NCBI GenBank assembly: GCA_946887075.1
Contig: CAMPKA010000004.1
Span: 1-64,000 of the forward strand
Direction of reading: 5' to 3'
DNA: 64,000 nucleotides
Origin: an uncultured Salinimicrobium sp.
GTDB taxonomy: Bacteria > Bacteroidota > Bacteroidia > Flavobacteriales > Flavobacteriaceae
The notes beneath the pieces were generated by a model. The model was not told the origin of the DNA, ran no database searches, and saw nothing but the letters and a program-made list of their open reading frames with translations. Below, piece by piece: positions 33,924 through 43,255 of this stretch (positions are counted from its first letter, which is position 1; the number at the start of each line of letters is the position of its first letter). The position numbers and the translations under genes were made by a program.

Positions 33924-35288
33924 TTAATGCCGGCTACTGCCTGCAGAAGTTAGTAATCTTTTACTGAGAAAATTGAATCTAAGATACAACATTAAGGCGG
34001 AAGCGCTCAGGCCAGCCAGCAGACCGAACCAGATCCCCATCGCTCCCCAGAGCGAAGAGGATCCAAGAAAGAAAGATATAGGGAATCCGATGATCCAATA
34101 GGCAACAAAGCAGATAAGCGTAGGAAAACGCATGTCCTGCAACCCTCTTAAAGCACCGAGAATTACGACCTGCATTCCGTCGCTCAGCTGGAACAATGCT
34201 GCAACGATCAGTAACTGGGATGCCAAAAATACCACCTCGGAATTGTCGATATAGACCATTGGCAGGAAATCCTTGAACATTATAAATAGGAGCGCAAAGA
34301 CCGCTTCGATAAGAAAAACCAGCAAAAAGGTGGACAAGGCAACCCTTCTTAGTTCGGGGTAATCCCTCCTGCCTTTCTGATTCCCGACCCGGATTGTGGC
34401 CGTTACACCCAATCCTACCGCTATCATAAAAGTCATGGATGCGAGGTTCAGGGCGATCTGGTTGGCTGCCTGCTCATTGGTCCCAAGCGTACCCGCAAGA
34501 AAAACGGTTGCCGTGAAGATCGCCACCTCAAAGAGCATCTGCATGGCAGTCGGAAGACCAAGACCCAGGAGCCTCTTAAAAATACCCAGTTTCAGTAGTT
34601 TCTGGCCCCGCCATTGGAAGTATGCCATGAATTTAGATTTTCTTCTCAGGATCTCCCAGAGGAACCAAAGCATGAAAAAACGGGAAATCAGCGTACCCCA
34701 TGCAGCGCCTTCTATCTCCAGTCTAGGAAATATCCAGACCCCGTAAATCAGCAGATAATTAAACAAAACATTCACAAGATTGGCCAACAAGGTGGCATAC
34801 ATGGCATATCGGGTCTGAGACAGTCCATCTGCAAATTGTTTGTATGCCTGGAATAGCATGAGGGGAACCATAGAGAAGGCGACGATCTCCAGGTAAGGGA
34901 TCGCCATCTCAACGACTTCTTCTGGTTGATCCATGTAGCGAAGAACGGGTTTGGCAAGCCAAAGGAGAACGAATAAGAATAGCCCGTTCATCCCGCACAT
35001 GAGGATTCCATGATGGAAATAAGCCTTTCCTGTGTCTGAATCTCCGGCTCCGTCGGCTTCGGCGATAAGGGGGGTTATGGCAAAGGAAAATCCTATTCCC
35101 AGAGAAAGAGCGATAAAAACGAGGCTGTTACCCAAGGATACAGCTGCGAGTGGGGCTGCGCCCAGCTGCCCCACCATCACATTGTCCGCCAGTCCCACCA
35201 ATACATGCCCCAGCTGGCCCAGCATTACGGGATAGGCGATGCTGAGGTTCTTCCTGAATTCTCTGGTATAGGAGTTTAATCTGATCAT
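33924..35288 (-). CDS. MATE family multidrug/sodium exporter
   Basis: 454 residues with 12 predicted helices in two similar halves. 'YPVMLGQLGHVLVGLADNVM' followed by 'VGQLGAAPLAAVSLGN' at the start, and 'ANQIALNLASMTFMIAVGLG' in the second half, are hallmarks of the MATE NorM-like family, which exports cations, drugs or dyes using Na+ or H+. A longer reading from 35351 is possible, but a consensus promoter (35298-35331, minus strand) lies between the two starts, so the ATG at 35288 is preferred, nearly leaderless. The two genes after it follow within 12 bases or overlap. Confidence 0.92.
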   Translation of the reverse strand: MIRLNSYTREFRKNLSIAYPVMLGQLGHVLVGLADNVMVGQLGAAPLAAVSLGNSLVFIALSLGIGFSFAITPLIAEADGAGDSDTGKAYFHHGILMCGMNGLFLFVLLWLAKPVLRYMDQPEEVVEMAIPYLEIVAFSMVPLMLFQAYKQFADGLSQTRYAMYATLLANLVNVLFNYLLIYGVWIFPRLEIEGAAWGTLISRFFMLWFLWEILRRKSKFMAYFQWRGQKLLKLGIFKRLLGLGLPTAMQMLFEVAIFTATVFLAGTLGTNEQAANQIALNLASMTFMIAVGLGVTATIRVGNQKGRRDYPELRRVALSTFLLVFLIEAVFALLFIMFKDFLPMVYIDNSEVVFLASQLLIVAALFQLSDGMQVVILGALRGLQDMRFPTLICFVAYWIIGFPISFFLGSSSLWGAMGIWFGLLAGLSASALMLYLRFNFLSKRLLTSAGSSRH

Positions 35289-35297
35289 TTGAGCGTG

Positions 35298-35331
35298 CAA
35301 AGATAGATAAGTTGTCCTGACCTCGGCCAAA
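35298..35331 (-). promoter_or_regulatory. Consensus Bacteroidota promoter of the MATE gene
   Basis: Minus strand: TTTG (35331-35328) and TATCTTTG (35305-35298), spaced 22 bases. Transcription would start near 35291, only a few bases before the ATG at 35288, so the mRNA may be almost leaderless. Confidence 0.65.
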
Positions 35332-35444
35332 AAACTCAGCTTCGGCGACAACTAAGGTTTTTCCTGTTCAGAGGGGTCACGAATGGCAAAACATTTTCCT
35401 CAGACATGAATTACCCGGCCTAATTTTCTATCTTTCCACAAATT

Positions 35445-36053
35445 TTGAACGCCTTGAATAAGCAGGAAATCATCAATAATGTGTCCTTGTTACTCCAGGA
35501 GATTCCCACCTCCATGGAAATTGTTAAGGATGATAGCAAACGGGAGAAAAGATTCCATTACCTGGCCCGGCACATGGTAGAAAAGGCCATTGAAAAAGAT
35601 GCGCTTATCGTTTCTGAAAACAATAAAGGGATCGCCATTTTATTCAGGACCAACAGCCGGGAGGGCAATTTCTGGAAGGACCTTATCACCGATCTGAAAC
35701 TGGCCATCAATGTGACTGGGATCAGGAAGGGTCTTAGGGTAATGAAGAATCAACAATATATCAAAGCCCAAAGGCCGAAGGAAGGAGATTACCTCTATTG
35801 CTGGTTTTGGGGCATACTTCCTGATGCCAGGGGTAGTGATGACGCCAAGATCGCCTACGAAATGAAAAACAGGTTTTACGAAATATCCAAGGAACTACAG
35901 CTCCCGATATATGCCGAAACCAGAATCCGCCGCATCTCCCTGGCTTACAGACGCTATGGCTTTGAACTCTTTCATCAGTGGGATCATCCCAGTGGAGACA
36001 AGATGTACTTCCTCAGATATTTCCCGCCGCCGAAACAGTCTGGAGACGCCTGA
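35445..36053 (+). CDS. GNAT-like acetyltransferase (tentative)
   Basis: 202 residues. A central beta strand region 'ALIVSENNKGIAILFRTNSR' followed by helix and 'YLYCWFWGILPDARGSDDAK' recalls the GNAT core, and 'ETRIRRISLAYRRYGFELFH' resembles the last GNAT helix and strand. The acetyl-CoA pocket motif R/Q-x-x-G-x-G/A is not clear. The start is uncertain (TTG at 35445 or 35454); I kept the longer one. It ends 22 bases from the convergent regulator gene. Another fold is possible. Confidence 0.6.
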   Translation: MNALNKQEIINNVSLLLQEIPTSMEIVKDDSKREKRFHYLARHMVEKAIEKDALIVSENNKGIAILFRTNSREGNFWKDLITDLKLAINVTGIRKGLRVMKNQQYIKAQRPKEGDYLYCWFWGILPDARGSDDAKIAYEMKNRFYEISKELQLPIYAETRIRRISLAYRRYGFELFHQWDHPSGDKMYFLRYFPPPKQSGDA

Positions 36054-36074
36054 GAATATGATCCGAAAGGGAGC

Positions 36075-37238
36075 TTACTTGCTGGCAAAGAGGTGAACGT
36101 CCTCTTCGGTGACCTTTTGTCCGCCCAGAATGATCAGCCTTTCTACCACATTTCTGAGTTCTCTGACGTTACCCGTCCAGTTATACTCCTTCAGAAGTTT
36201 GAGGGCATCTTCAGTAAAGGTTTTCCTGTTTATCCCCTGTTCCTCGGTTATCTTATCCGCAAAAAATTCGACCAGTAAGGGGATGTCCTCTCTTCTCTCG
36301 TTCAGCGGTGGCACCCGGATCAGGATCACGGCCAGACGATGATACAGGTCCTCCCGGAATTTCTTTTCCTCAATTTCCTTTTTGAGATCCTTGTTTGTGG
36401 CGGCCACAACGCGGACATCAACCTTGATATCCTTATCGCTTCCAACACGGGAAATCCTGTTTTCCTGAAGGGCCCTTAGCACCTTGGCCTGAGCCGAAAG
36501 GCTCATATCGCCGATCTCATCCAAAAAGATTGTTCCTCCGTTAGCTGCCTCAAACTTGCCTGCACGATCCTTATTGGCAGAGGTAAAAGCCCCTTTCACA
36601 TGGCCGAACAACTCGCTTTCAATAAGTTCCGAAGGAATGGCCGCGCAATTTACTTCGACCATTGGTCCCGCCGAGCGGTCGCTTTTCTGATGAATCCAGT
36701 GCGCCACCAGTTCCTTTCCTGTTCCGTTAGGTCCGGTAATAAGGACACGAGCTTCCGTCGGAGCCACTTTTTCAATAATACTCTTGATTTTTGAAATGGC
36801 TTCCGATTCCCCGACCATTTCGAAATTCTTTCCCACCTTTTTCTTCAGCCGATTGTTCTCCACCTCCAGTTCCTTTCGATCCAATGCATTGCGCACAGTA
36901 TTGAGCAAACGATTCAGGTCCGGAGGTTTTGATATGTAATCAAAGGCACCCATTCTCATCGTGGTTACCGCTGTGTCCAGTTCCCCATGACCAGAAATCA
37001 TGACTACAGGAATCTCCGGCCGGAGTTTTTTAATGGCCTCCAGGACCTCAACACCATCCATCTTTGGCATCTTGATGTCACAAAGGACCAGATCGAACTC
37101 CTGGTCCTTGATCTTTTCGACACCCTCAAGGCCGTCAGAAGCCTCCTCCACCTCATAGGTACTGTTTTCTTCTGTAAGTATTTTTATCAAGACCCGCCGA
37201 ATGGCGGCCTCGTCCTCTATTAAAAGTATTTTAGCCAT
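36075..37238 (-). CDS. Sigma-54-dependent response regulator without DNA-binding domain
   Basis: 387 residues. A receiver domain (1-120) has the phospho-acceptor Asp54 in 'LVLCDIKMPKMDG' and Lys104 in 'YISKPPD'. An AAA+ sigma-54 interaction domain (about 140-365) has Walker A 'GPNGTGKE', the sigma-54 contact loop 'GAFTSA' at 216-221, Walker B 'GGTIFLDEIGDM' and the sensor region 'FREDLYHRLAVILIRVPPLN'. It ends 'NVVERLIILGGQKVTEEDVH' without the Fis-type helix-turn-helix of NtrC. It must act from solution or through a partner. Last gene of a five-gene operon with an MscS channel and ABC transporter. Its histidine kinase is not in the window. Confidence 0.92.
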   Translation of the reverse strand: MAKILLIEDEAAIRRVLIKILTEENSTYEVEEASDGLEGVEKIKDQEFDLVLCDIKMPKMDGVEVLEAIKKLRPEIPVVMISGHGELDTAVTTMRMGAFDYISKPPDLNRLLNTVRNALDRKELEVENNRLKKKVGKNFEMVGESEAISKIKSIIEKVAPTEARVLITGPNGTGKELVAHWIHQKSDRSAGPMVEVNCAAIPSELIESELFGHVKGAFTSANKDRAGKFEAANGGTIFLDEIGDMSLSAQAKVLRALQENRISRVGSDKDIKVDVRVVAATNKDLKKEIEEKKFREDLYHRLAVILIRVPPLNERREDIPLLVEFFADKITEEQGINRKTFTEDALKLLKEYNWTGNVRELRNVVERLIILGGQKVTEEDVHLFASK

Positions 37239-37243
37239 TTTCT

Positions 37244-38152
37244 TTAAATTTTAAACTTCAGCCCGCTACGACCATAAAATGTATTGACATCATTGATAAT
37301 GTAAACATCATCCTTATTGTCGTCCCGTAAACGAATGTCATTCATCAGAGTGTGCCCTGCATAGATATAATATACTAAATGTTCGGTAAAGTTATACTCG
37401 TAACCGATCCCAGCCAGCACAATGGTCATGGAAATATTTTCTGCCAGGTCACCGGAAGTCGGGATTTCCCGGTTTTTCTGAAGATTGGCATAAAACCCGT
37501 CCAAAGTGGCAAAAAGTTGCAAATGGTTTTTTGGATTGAAGGAATACTTTAGGTTTGATTTAGGTACTCCGAGAGAGTAGGACCAGTTTGGAGCGAATTC
37601 CCTGTAATAGTTCAGAATGGGGAGCGGAAAGGGAAAACCGGAAGTAGTGGAATAATGAAGTCCAGCGATGAGCCGCCATGGCTTGCCCGCTTCCCCCTCC
37701 CCTGTCTGATCTTTGATAAAGAAAACAGATCCAGTAAAAAGGAAATCGTCGTTGACAACCTCTCCCAGTTCAAAGTTCGAAGCCAACATACCCCCGACAC
37801 TTGCAGCAAATCTCCAGTCTGTAGACATTTTGAAGGTATAGCCGAGATTAAGGGTAAAGGATTGGTACCGATCCAGCTCATTGTTCTTCAGGAAAGGGGT
37901 AGGGTCCTCAAATTTGAAGTTGATATTTTCATATTCCACACCCGGAACGAGATAACTCTCCGTCCCCACTTTGATCGGAAAATTCACAAAAGATTTGAAC
38001 CTTCGGAAGGAATTATCTGAACTGGATTGTGGGAAATAGGTATATTCCACCCTGGCCAGATCCGTAGACTGTGCGGTTGTTTCCAATATGGATGCAGTAA
38101 GGAGCACCAGCAGGATTAAAACCGATTTTAATGTGTTGACTTGTGTTTTCAT
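37244..38152 (-). CDS. DUF6268 outer-membrane beta-barrel protein
   Basis: 302 residues with a signal peptide (about 1-27, ending 'ILETTAQ') and an alternating polar/aromatic pattern through to the final strand 'TFYGRSGLKFKI', as expected of an outer-membrane barrel. The pattern 'YTYFPQSSSDNSFRRFKSF' followed by 'VNFPIKVG' fits the Bacteroidota DUF6268 family. It lies 3 bases after the MscS gene and 5 before the sigma-54 regulator gene. Ligand or role unknown. Confidence 0.8.
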   Translation of the reverse strand: MKTQVNTLKSVLILLVLLTASILETTAQSTDLARVEYTYFPQSSSDNSFRRFKSFVNFPIKVGTESYLVPGVEYENINFKFEDPTPFLKNNELDRYQSFTLNLGYTFKMSTDWRFAASVGGMLASNFELGEVVNDDFLFTGSVFFIKDQTGEGEAGKPWRLIAGLHYSTTSGFPFPLPILNYYREFAPNWSYSLGVPKSNLKYSFNPKNHLQLFATLDGFYANLQKNREIPTSGDLAENISMTIVLAGIGYEYNFTEHLVYYIYAGHTLMNDIRLRDDNKDDVYIINDVNTFYGRSGLKFKI

Positions 38153-38155
38153 ATC

Positions 38156-39037
38156 TTATGATTTATGAAGGTGAACATCCTGTTGCGGATAGGGGATCCT
38201 GATACCGTTCCTCCTGAAACTCTCGTAAATCAGGAATCGAAGGCGACTTTTGATCTTAGGTTCAACAAAACTGTCACTGATAAAGAAATAGATCCCGAAA
38301 AGAAGTGCGGTCTGTTCGAAATTATCGAGTAGAACAAAAGGCTCCGGGGCATCCACAATGGCGGGTTCCTTCCGGGCACATTCCAGAAGAATTTGTTCCA
38401 CTTTCCGGACATCACTGTCAAGGCCTACCCGAACCTCAACCCGTTCACGCGTGTTTTTATGGTTTTGGGTATAATTGAAGGTGATATCACTTATGAACTT
38501 GTGATTCGGAATCACAATGATTTTATCATCCCTTGTAAGGGCCCGGGTGGTTCTCAGGTTTATCTCTATCACCCTGCCCACCTTCTGGTTCACCTCGATG
38601 ATGTCCCCTACATGTAAGGATTTGTCAATGATAATACTGATTCCCCCGATTAGATCCTGGAATATCTCTCTCATGGCTAATCCCAGACCGACGAATAGGG
38701 CAGCAGAGGCGGTAAGCAAAACGATAATATTGACTCCCGAAGCGCTGAGGATCAAAAGAAATATGATGATATAGACAAAGTAGCGTATAAATCCGAAGAT
38801 CGAGATAAATTTCAGGCGATCCTCAGTATCCATATTCCTGGTGATCAGGATACGTATTCCCTTCAGGATCACATTGGCAGCCACCAGGGACAGAATAAAA
38901 AGAAGGAGAAGACCAATGGTGAAGACCACGGGACCGTCCTTACTGCCGACATTGATCAGTTCAAAGTTCAGGAAATCTTTAATGCTTCCCCAGATGTCCT
39001 GTTCAATAACCTCTTGTATGTCCTTTTGCTGGTTCAT
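38156..39037 (-). CDS. MscS-type mechanosensitive ion channel
   Basis: 293 residues. Three N-terminal membrane helices (about 35-60, 75-100, 108-130), the pore-lining TM3 with 'ALFVGLGLAMREIFQDLIGG' and then the MscS beta domain 'DIIEVNQKVGRVIEINLRTT' and 'IIVIPNHKFISD'. The C-terminal alpha/beta domain completes the fold. It opens under membrane tension during osmotic downshift. Fourth-position gene, abutting the ABC permease gene and 3 bases before the DUF6268 gene. Confidence 0.93.
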   Translation of the reverse strand: MNQQKDIQEVIEQDIWGSIKDFLNFELINVGSKDGPVVFTIGLLLLFILSLVAANVILKGIRILITRNMDTEDRLKFISIFGFIRYFVYIIIFLLILSASGVNIIVLLTASAALFVGLGLAMREIFQDLIGGISIIIDKSLHVGDIIEVNQKVGRVIEINLRTTRALTRDDKIIVIPNHKFISDITFNYTQNHKNTRERVEVRVGLDSDVRKVEQILLECARKEPAIVDAPEPFVLLDNFEQTALLFGIYFFISDSFVEPKIKSRLRFLIYESFRRNGIRIPYPQQDVHLHKS

Positions 39038-40330
39038 CTAGTATTTTAGCCATTTGTATAGTTCCTTGTATCCAGGTCGCTTTCCATAGCTCAGGATTCC
39101 CACCTTGTAAATCTTAGCCGCCAACCACACCACCAGACCTATACTGATAAAGAGCAGGACGAGGGAAATGCCCAATTCCCACCAGGGAACTCCGAAAGGA
39201 ATTCTCATCAGCATGACTATCGGAGAGGTCAGGGGTATCATGGAAAATATCACGGAGACAATCCCATGGGGATTCTCTATAACCGCGAAAAAGCCTACGT
39301 AGATGCCGAGCATAGGCGGCAGGATGATCGGCAGCATGAACTGCTGGGTATCGGTTTCCGTGCTGACTGCAGCTCCAATTGCAGCATATATCCCGCTATA
39401 CAAAAAGTAACCCCCAAAGAAATAGATCAAAAATGACAGTATCAGAGTCAACAAGGGTAGGGACATGATATCCAGGATCAGCAGCCTGAGTTCATTCTGA
39501 TTTATCTCAGGTATTGATGAGGATCCCGCAGAGGTCAAAGTGGCTGGATCCAATCCAGCAAGAGCGGATACCCCCGCAAGCATTATAGCTCCCAGAAGTA
39601 CCCAGATCAGGAACTGGGTCAGGCCCGCAAAGGAAGTTCCCAGAATTTTTCCCAGCATGAGGTGAACTGGTTTTACCGAGGAGACAATGATTTCTATGAT
39701 CCTGCTGGTCTTTTCTTCAATGACGCTTCTCATGACCATATTTCCGTAAATAATAATGAACATCATCAGCAGGTAGCCTGCTGCGCCTCCGAAAAACAGC
39801 CTGACCACGGTGGACATTTTTGAGGTCCGCACCCCGGAAAAGTTTTCCACCCCGATATTAATTCTGGCCCTTGTTTCCTCGATCAGGGAAAGATCCACCC
39901 CGCTCTGTTCAAGCTGGCGGGAAATCACTTCCTCCCCTATAAGCTTTTCATATTCTTCAATGGTTCCCAGGGCAGGTGCCTCGTCACCGAAAAAAGAAAT
40001 CCTGGGAAACTGATCCTCCGGTACCGCAGTAATATACAGGAGCCCCTGGAATCCTTTTTCCTGGACCATGCTCTTGGCCTGGTCAAGCCCGACTCCCGAG
40101 AAGACTATAAAATCGGTATCGGGTGTGTCTTTGAATTTTTGAGCATAAATTCCCGTCTGGTCAAGTAGGGCAATGGTCCTTTTATCCCCACTGTTGAGAC
40201 TTACAAGATAAACGATCAACATCACCATTCCGACCAGGATTATCGGACTCAGAAAAGTCATGATCACAAAGGTCCTGTTTCTTACGCGGGCGAGATATTC
40301 CCTCCTGATGATCAGCCTAAGATTACGCAT
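39038..40330 (-). CDS. ABC-2 type transporter permease (NatB-like)
   Basis: 430 residues. The ABC-2 topology is clear: helix 1 (about 21-44), a large extracytoplasmic region (45-175) and a C-terminal block of five or more helices (about 180-415) with 'MRSVIEEKTSRIIEIIVSSV' and 'MLGKILGTSFAGL', the NatB/YhaP motif. It overlaps the ATPase gene by 8 bases and forms an exporter with it. Relatives expel Na+ or peptides; the actual substrate is unknown. Confidence 0.92.
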   Translation of the reverse strand: MRNLRLIIRREYLARVRNRTFVIMTFLSPIILVGMVMLIVYLVSLNSGDKRTIALLDQTGIYAQKFKDTPDTDFIVFSGVGLDQAKSMVQEKGFQGLLYITAVPEDQFPRISFFGDEAPALGTIEEYEKLIGEEVISRQLEQSGVDLSLIEETRARINIGVENFSGVRTSKMSTVVRLFFGGAAGYLLMMFIIIYGNMVMRSVIEEKTSRIIEIIVSSVKPVHLMLGKILGTSFAGLTQFLIWVLLGAIMLAGVSALAGLDPATLTSAGSSSIPEINQNELRLLILDIMSLPLLTLILSFLIYFFGGYFLYSGIYAAIGAAVSTETDTQQFMLPIILPPMLGIYVGFFAVIENPHGIVSVIFSMIPLTSPIVMLMRIPFGVPWWELGISLVLLFISIGLVVWLAAKIYKVGILSYGKRPGYKELYKWLKY

Positions 40331-41252
40331 GAGCTGTCACGGTTTTGATAAATATATCATTGACAGACGGGATGACCTCGGTAAAATGAATCACCTGAGC
40401 ACGCGTGATCAGAAAGTTCAGCAAGTCATTGGGCGAATTCCCTTCCGGAAGCTCGACCCTGAGCTGCAGGTCATCATCTATGCTTTTGAAATCCGCCTCC
40501 CTGATGTGATACTTTTCCCGCAGTTCGCGCTGGAGTTCCTCCTTTTTATCCGCGATCAATCCTACCTCGAACATGTTAGAGCGAAAACGCCTCTTAATCG
40601 CCCGGACCTCTCCATCCAGTAGCTTATTCCCCCTGTGGACCAAAGCCATATAATCACACATCTCTTCTACGCTCTCCATGCGATGGGTAGAGAAGACAAT
40701 GGTCGCCCCTTCCTGGCGGAGCTGAAGTATTTCGTCCTTGATAATCCCGGCATTAACCGGGTCAAAACCGCTAAAGGGCTCATCGAAGATAAGCAGCTTG
40801 GGCCGGTGTAAAACGGTGACGATGAACTGCACCTTTTGGGCCATCCCCTTTGACAATTCCTGGATCTTTTTTCCCCACCAGTCCTTGATGTTCAACCTGT
40901 CAAACCAATAATGGAGCCTTTCCCGAGCCTCGGAACGACTCAAGCCTTTGAGCTGAGCCAGATACATTGCCTGCTCTCCAACCCGCATGGAATTGTAGAG
41001 CCCGCGCTCCTCGGGAAGGTAGCCGATATTCCGGACATCTTTGGGTTCTATCTTTTTCCCGTCCAGAAATAGGTACCCCTGATCCGGCACCATGATCTGA
41101 TTGATGATCCTGATAAATGTAGTCTTGCCCGCCCCATTGGGCCCCAACAATCCGAAAATACTTCCTTTCGGGATCTCCAGGGAAAAATCGTTCAAAGCGG
41201 TATGTGCTCCAAACTTCTTTGAAATTTTTTCCGCAACAAGAAGGTGTTCCAT
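40323..41252 (-). CDS. ABC transporter ATPase (NatA-like, DUF4162 C-terminus)
   Basis: 309 residues. Walker A '[17 protein letters not shown]', a signature 'LSKGMAQKVQFIVTVL' (LSKGM in place of LSGGQ, usual in NatA-type proteins), Walker B 'LLIFDEPFSGFDPVNAGIIK' and H-loop 'VFSTHRMES'. The C-terminal 90 residues form the regulatory DUF4162 domain. It is the first gene of an operon with the permease, MscS, DUF6268 and sigma-54 regulator. No clear promoter was found in the 100 bases upstream. Confidence 0.93.
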   Translation of the reverse strand: MEHLLVAEKISKKFGAHTALNDFSLEIPKGSIFGLLGPNGAGKTTFIRIINQIMVPDQGYLFLDGKKIEPKDVRNIGYLPEERGLYNSMRVGEQAMYLAQLKGLSRSEARERLHYWFDRLNIKDWWGKKIQELSKGMAQKVQFIVTVLHRPKLLIFDEPFSGFDPVNAGIIKDEILQLRQEGATIVFSTHRMESVEEMCDYMALVHRGNKLLDGEVRAIKRRFRSNMFEVGLIADKKEELQRELREKYHIREADFKSIDDDLQLRVELPEGNSPNDLLNFLITRAQVIHFTEVIPSVNDIFIKTVTAHA

Positions 41253-41344
41253 ACCCTGGCTTTAGCGTAAATATAAGAAATACGCAAAACCGGCTTTTTT
41301 TCTTGGGAAGATTTTAATAGTCAGATGCGCCTGAAACCAGGGCC

Positions 41345-41386
41345 TAAAAACACAAAACCCACCCTTAAAGAGACTTTAAGGATGGG
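41345..41386 (-). terminator. Rho-independent terminator of grpE-dnaJ
   Basis: A 13-bp stem (CCCATCCTTAAAG / CTTTAAGGGTGGG, one mismatch) with a 3-base loop at 41358-41386, followed on the minus strand by TTTTGTGTTTTT. It lies 80 bases after the dnaJ stop. Confidence 0.75.
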
Positions 41387-41465
41387 AAAAAAATTGCTAT
41401 GAAAAAGAAAAATTACCACTGTTCAAAAGACCAGTGATATTCAAAGATATGTAAAAACATTTAGA

Positions 41466-42587
41466 TTATGTAAACATATCTTTAACTTTTTCAAAGAAAG
41501 ACCGGTCGCTGCTTTCTGGTTTGGGTTGAAAATGTTCATCTGCAGCCATTCTTTCGAAAAATTCCTTTTGCTCCCGGCTCAGCGTCCTCGGAGTCCAAAC
41601 ATTTACATGGACAAGCAGATCCCCTTTGCCATATCCGTTGATGCTGGGGATTCCCTTGCCTCGCAGGCGAAGGATTTTACCCGATTGCACCCCCTCTTCG
41701 ATCTTGATCCTTACCTTTCCGGTGACAGTATCGATCTCCTTGGAGGTTCCAAGTACTGCCTCTGAGAAGCTGATATACAAATCATAGTGCAAGTTGTCCC
41801 CCTCGCGTTTTAAGGTTGGATGCTCCTTCTCCTCGATAGCGACCAGCAGGTCGCCAGGAACGCCATTTCCAGGGGCGTCGTTACCCTTTCCGCCTACCTT
41901 TAACTGCATCCCCTCTACAACTCCCGCAGGAATAGGGATGGTCACCATCTCTTCCTGTACGACCATACCTTGGGCATCCGCCTCTGCGGGTCTGTGATCC
42001 AGGATCTGTCCACTTCCGCCACAGGTAGTACACGGCGAGGCAGTCTGCATTCGGCCAAGAATGGTGTTTGTGACCCTAGTAACCTGCCCTGTTCCTTTAC
42101 AAGTGGTACAGGTTTTATATGTGGTATCCTTTGCCTGAACTTTGCGCTTGACCTTGATCTTTTTCTCGACCCCGTTGGCGATTTCTTCTATGCTGAGACT
42201 TACGCGAACCCTGAGGTTGCTACCTTTCATCCTGCGTTGGCCACCACCACCGAAGCCTCCAAAACCGGAAAAACCGCCGCCACCACCGAAAGCGCTTCCA
42301 AAGATATCTCCAAACTGGCTGAAAATGTCTTCCATATTCATGCCGCCGCCGCCATAGCCGCCGTTTTCAAAGGCCTGATGGCCGAACCGATCATACCTTG
42401 CCCGTTTGTCTTCATTACTGAGCACCTCATAGGCCTCGGCAGCTTTTTTAAACATCTCCTCTGCCTTGGTGTCGCCGGGATTTTTATCCGGATGATACTC
42501 GATCGCCTTTTTCCTATAGGCTTTCTTGATCTCGGCCAGACTGGCGTTCTTATCGATCCCTAATATTTCGTAATAATCCTGTTTCAT
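41466..42587 (-). CDS. dnaJ: Chaperone DnaJ
   Basis: 373 residues. J-domain with '[20 protein letters not shown]' (HPD), a Gly/Phe-rich region (about 75-115), then the zinc domain with four C-x-x-C-x-G-x-G units, of which '[13 protein letters not shown]' and 'CTTCGGSGQ' are clear; the first and last units are modified ('[16 protein letters not shown]'), so the number of intact pairs is two rather than four. C-terminal substrate-binding beta domain follows. It activates DnaK and works with GrpE, encoded 30 bases upstream. DnaK itself is not in the window. Confidence 0.95.
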   Translation of the reverse strand: MKQDYYEILGIDKNASLAEIKKAYRKKAIEYHPDKNPGDTKAEEMFKKAAEAYEVLSNEDKRARYDRFGHQAFENGGYGGGGMNMEDIFSQFGDIFGSAFGGGGGFSGFGGFGGGGQRRMKGSNLRVRVSLSIEEIANGVEKKIKVKRKVQAKDTTYKTCTTCKGTGQVTRVTNTILGRMQTASPCTTCGGSGQILDHRPAEADAQGMVVQEEMVTIPIPAGVVEGMQLKVGGKGNDAPGNGVPGDLLVAIEEKEHPTLKREGDNLHYDLYISFSEAVLGTSKEIDTVTGKVRIKIEEGVQSGKILRLRGKGIPSINGYGKGDLLVHVNVWTPRTLSREQKEFFERMAADEHFQPKPESSDRSFFEKVKDMFT

Positions 42588-42617
42588 TATGCCTGTCTTC
42601 TGTTTAATTGGGGATGT

Positions 42618-43220
42618 TTATTTCCCGGTGACTACCTTAGGATACCGGATGATCCGGTCTCCGAGTTTATATCCCTTCTCCAATACATCAACTATCTTGC
42701 CTTTCAGCTCGTCGGACGGTGCCGGAATCTGCGTAACTGCCTCATGAAGGTCCGCGTCGAAATCATCACCTTCCTTTACCTGCATTTGTTCCAGGCCCTT
42801 GGAACGCAAAGTTTCCCGGAACTTTGTGTGGATCAGTTCCACTCCTTTCAGCAGATCCTTGTCACCGGACTTGGAAATTTCACCCAGCGCCCTGTCAAAG
42901 TCATCCATTACGGGGAGCAGGGAAAGAATCACCTCCTGACCTGCCGTCTTGAACATTTCGATACGCTCTTTACCTGTCCGTTTTTTATAGTTCTCGAACT
43001 CTGCGAAAAGTCTTAAGAATTTATCCTTTTCCTTCTCAAGATCCGCTTTCAACCTTTCCTCCTGAGAACTGGCTTTTTCTCCGGTTTCCTTTCCATTTTC
43101 ACCAGCCTCCTCAATCGCATCCTCCAACAGTTCTTCAACCTGATCAGCAAGATGTTCCTCGTTACTGTGATGTTCAGAAGAGGATTTTGCCTGATTCTTT
43201 TTATCTTTTTTCTGGCTCAT
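42618..43220 (-). CDS. grpE: Nucleotide exchange factor GrpE
   Basis: 200 residues from the chosen start. A long N-terminal helix or coiled coil (about 60-110) with 'RLFAEFENYKKRTGKERIEM' and a C-terminal beta domain with 'QMQVKEGDDFDADLHEAV' and 'VLEKGYKLGDRIIRYPKVVV'-like ending (read as 'GYKLGDRIIRYPKVVTGK') are diagnostic. The start at 43220 is preferred over an upstream one at 43244 because the promoter (43256-43288) would leave no leader for the latter. Operon with dnaJ. Confidence 0.94.
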   Translation of the reverse strand: MSQKKDKKNQAKSSSEHHSNEEHLADQVEELLEDAIEEAGENGKETGEKASSQEERLKADLEKEKDKFLRLFAEFENYKKRTGKERIEMFKTAGQEVILSLLPVMDDFDRALGEISKSGDKDLLKGVELIHTKFRETLRSKGLEQMQVKEGDDFDADLHEAVTQIPAPSDELKGKIVDVLEKGYKLGDRIIRYPKVVTGK

Positions 43221-43255
43221 TATAATTCTCGTTTTAAAATCCATGATCGAGGTGG

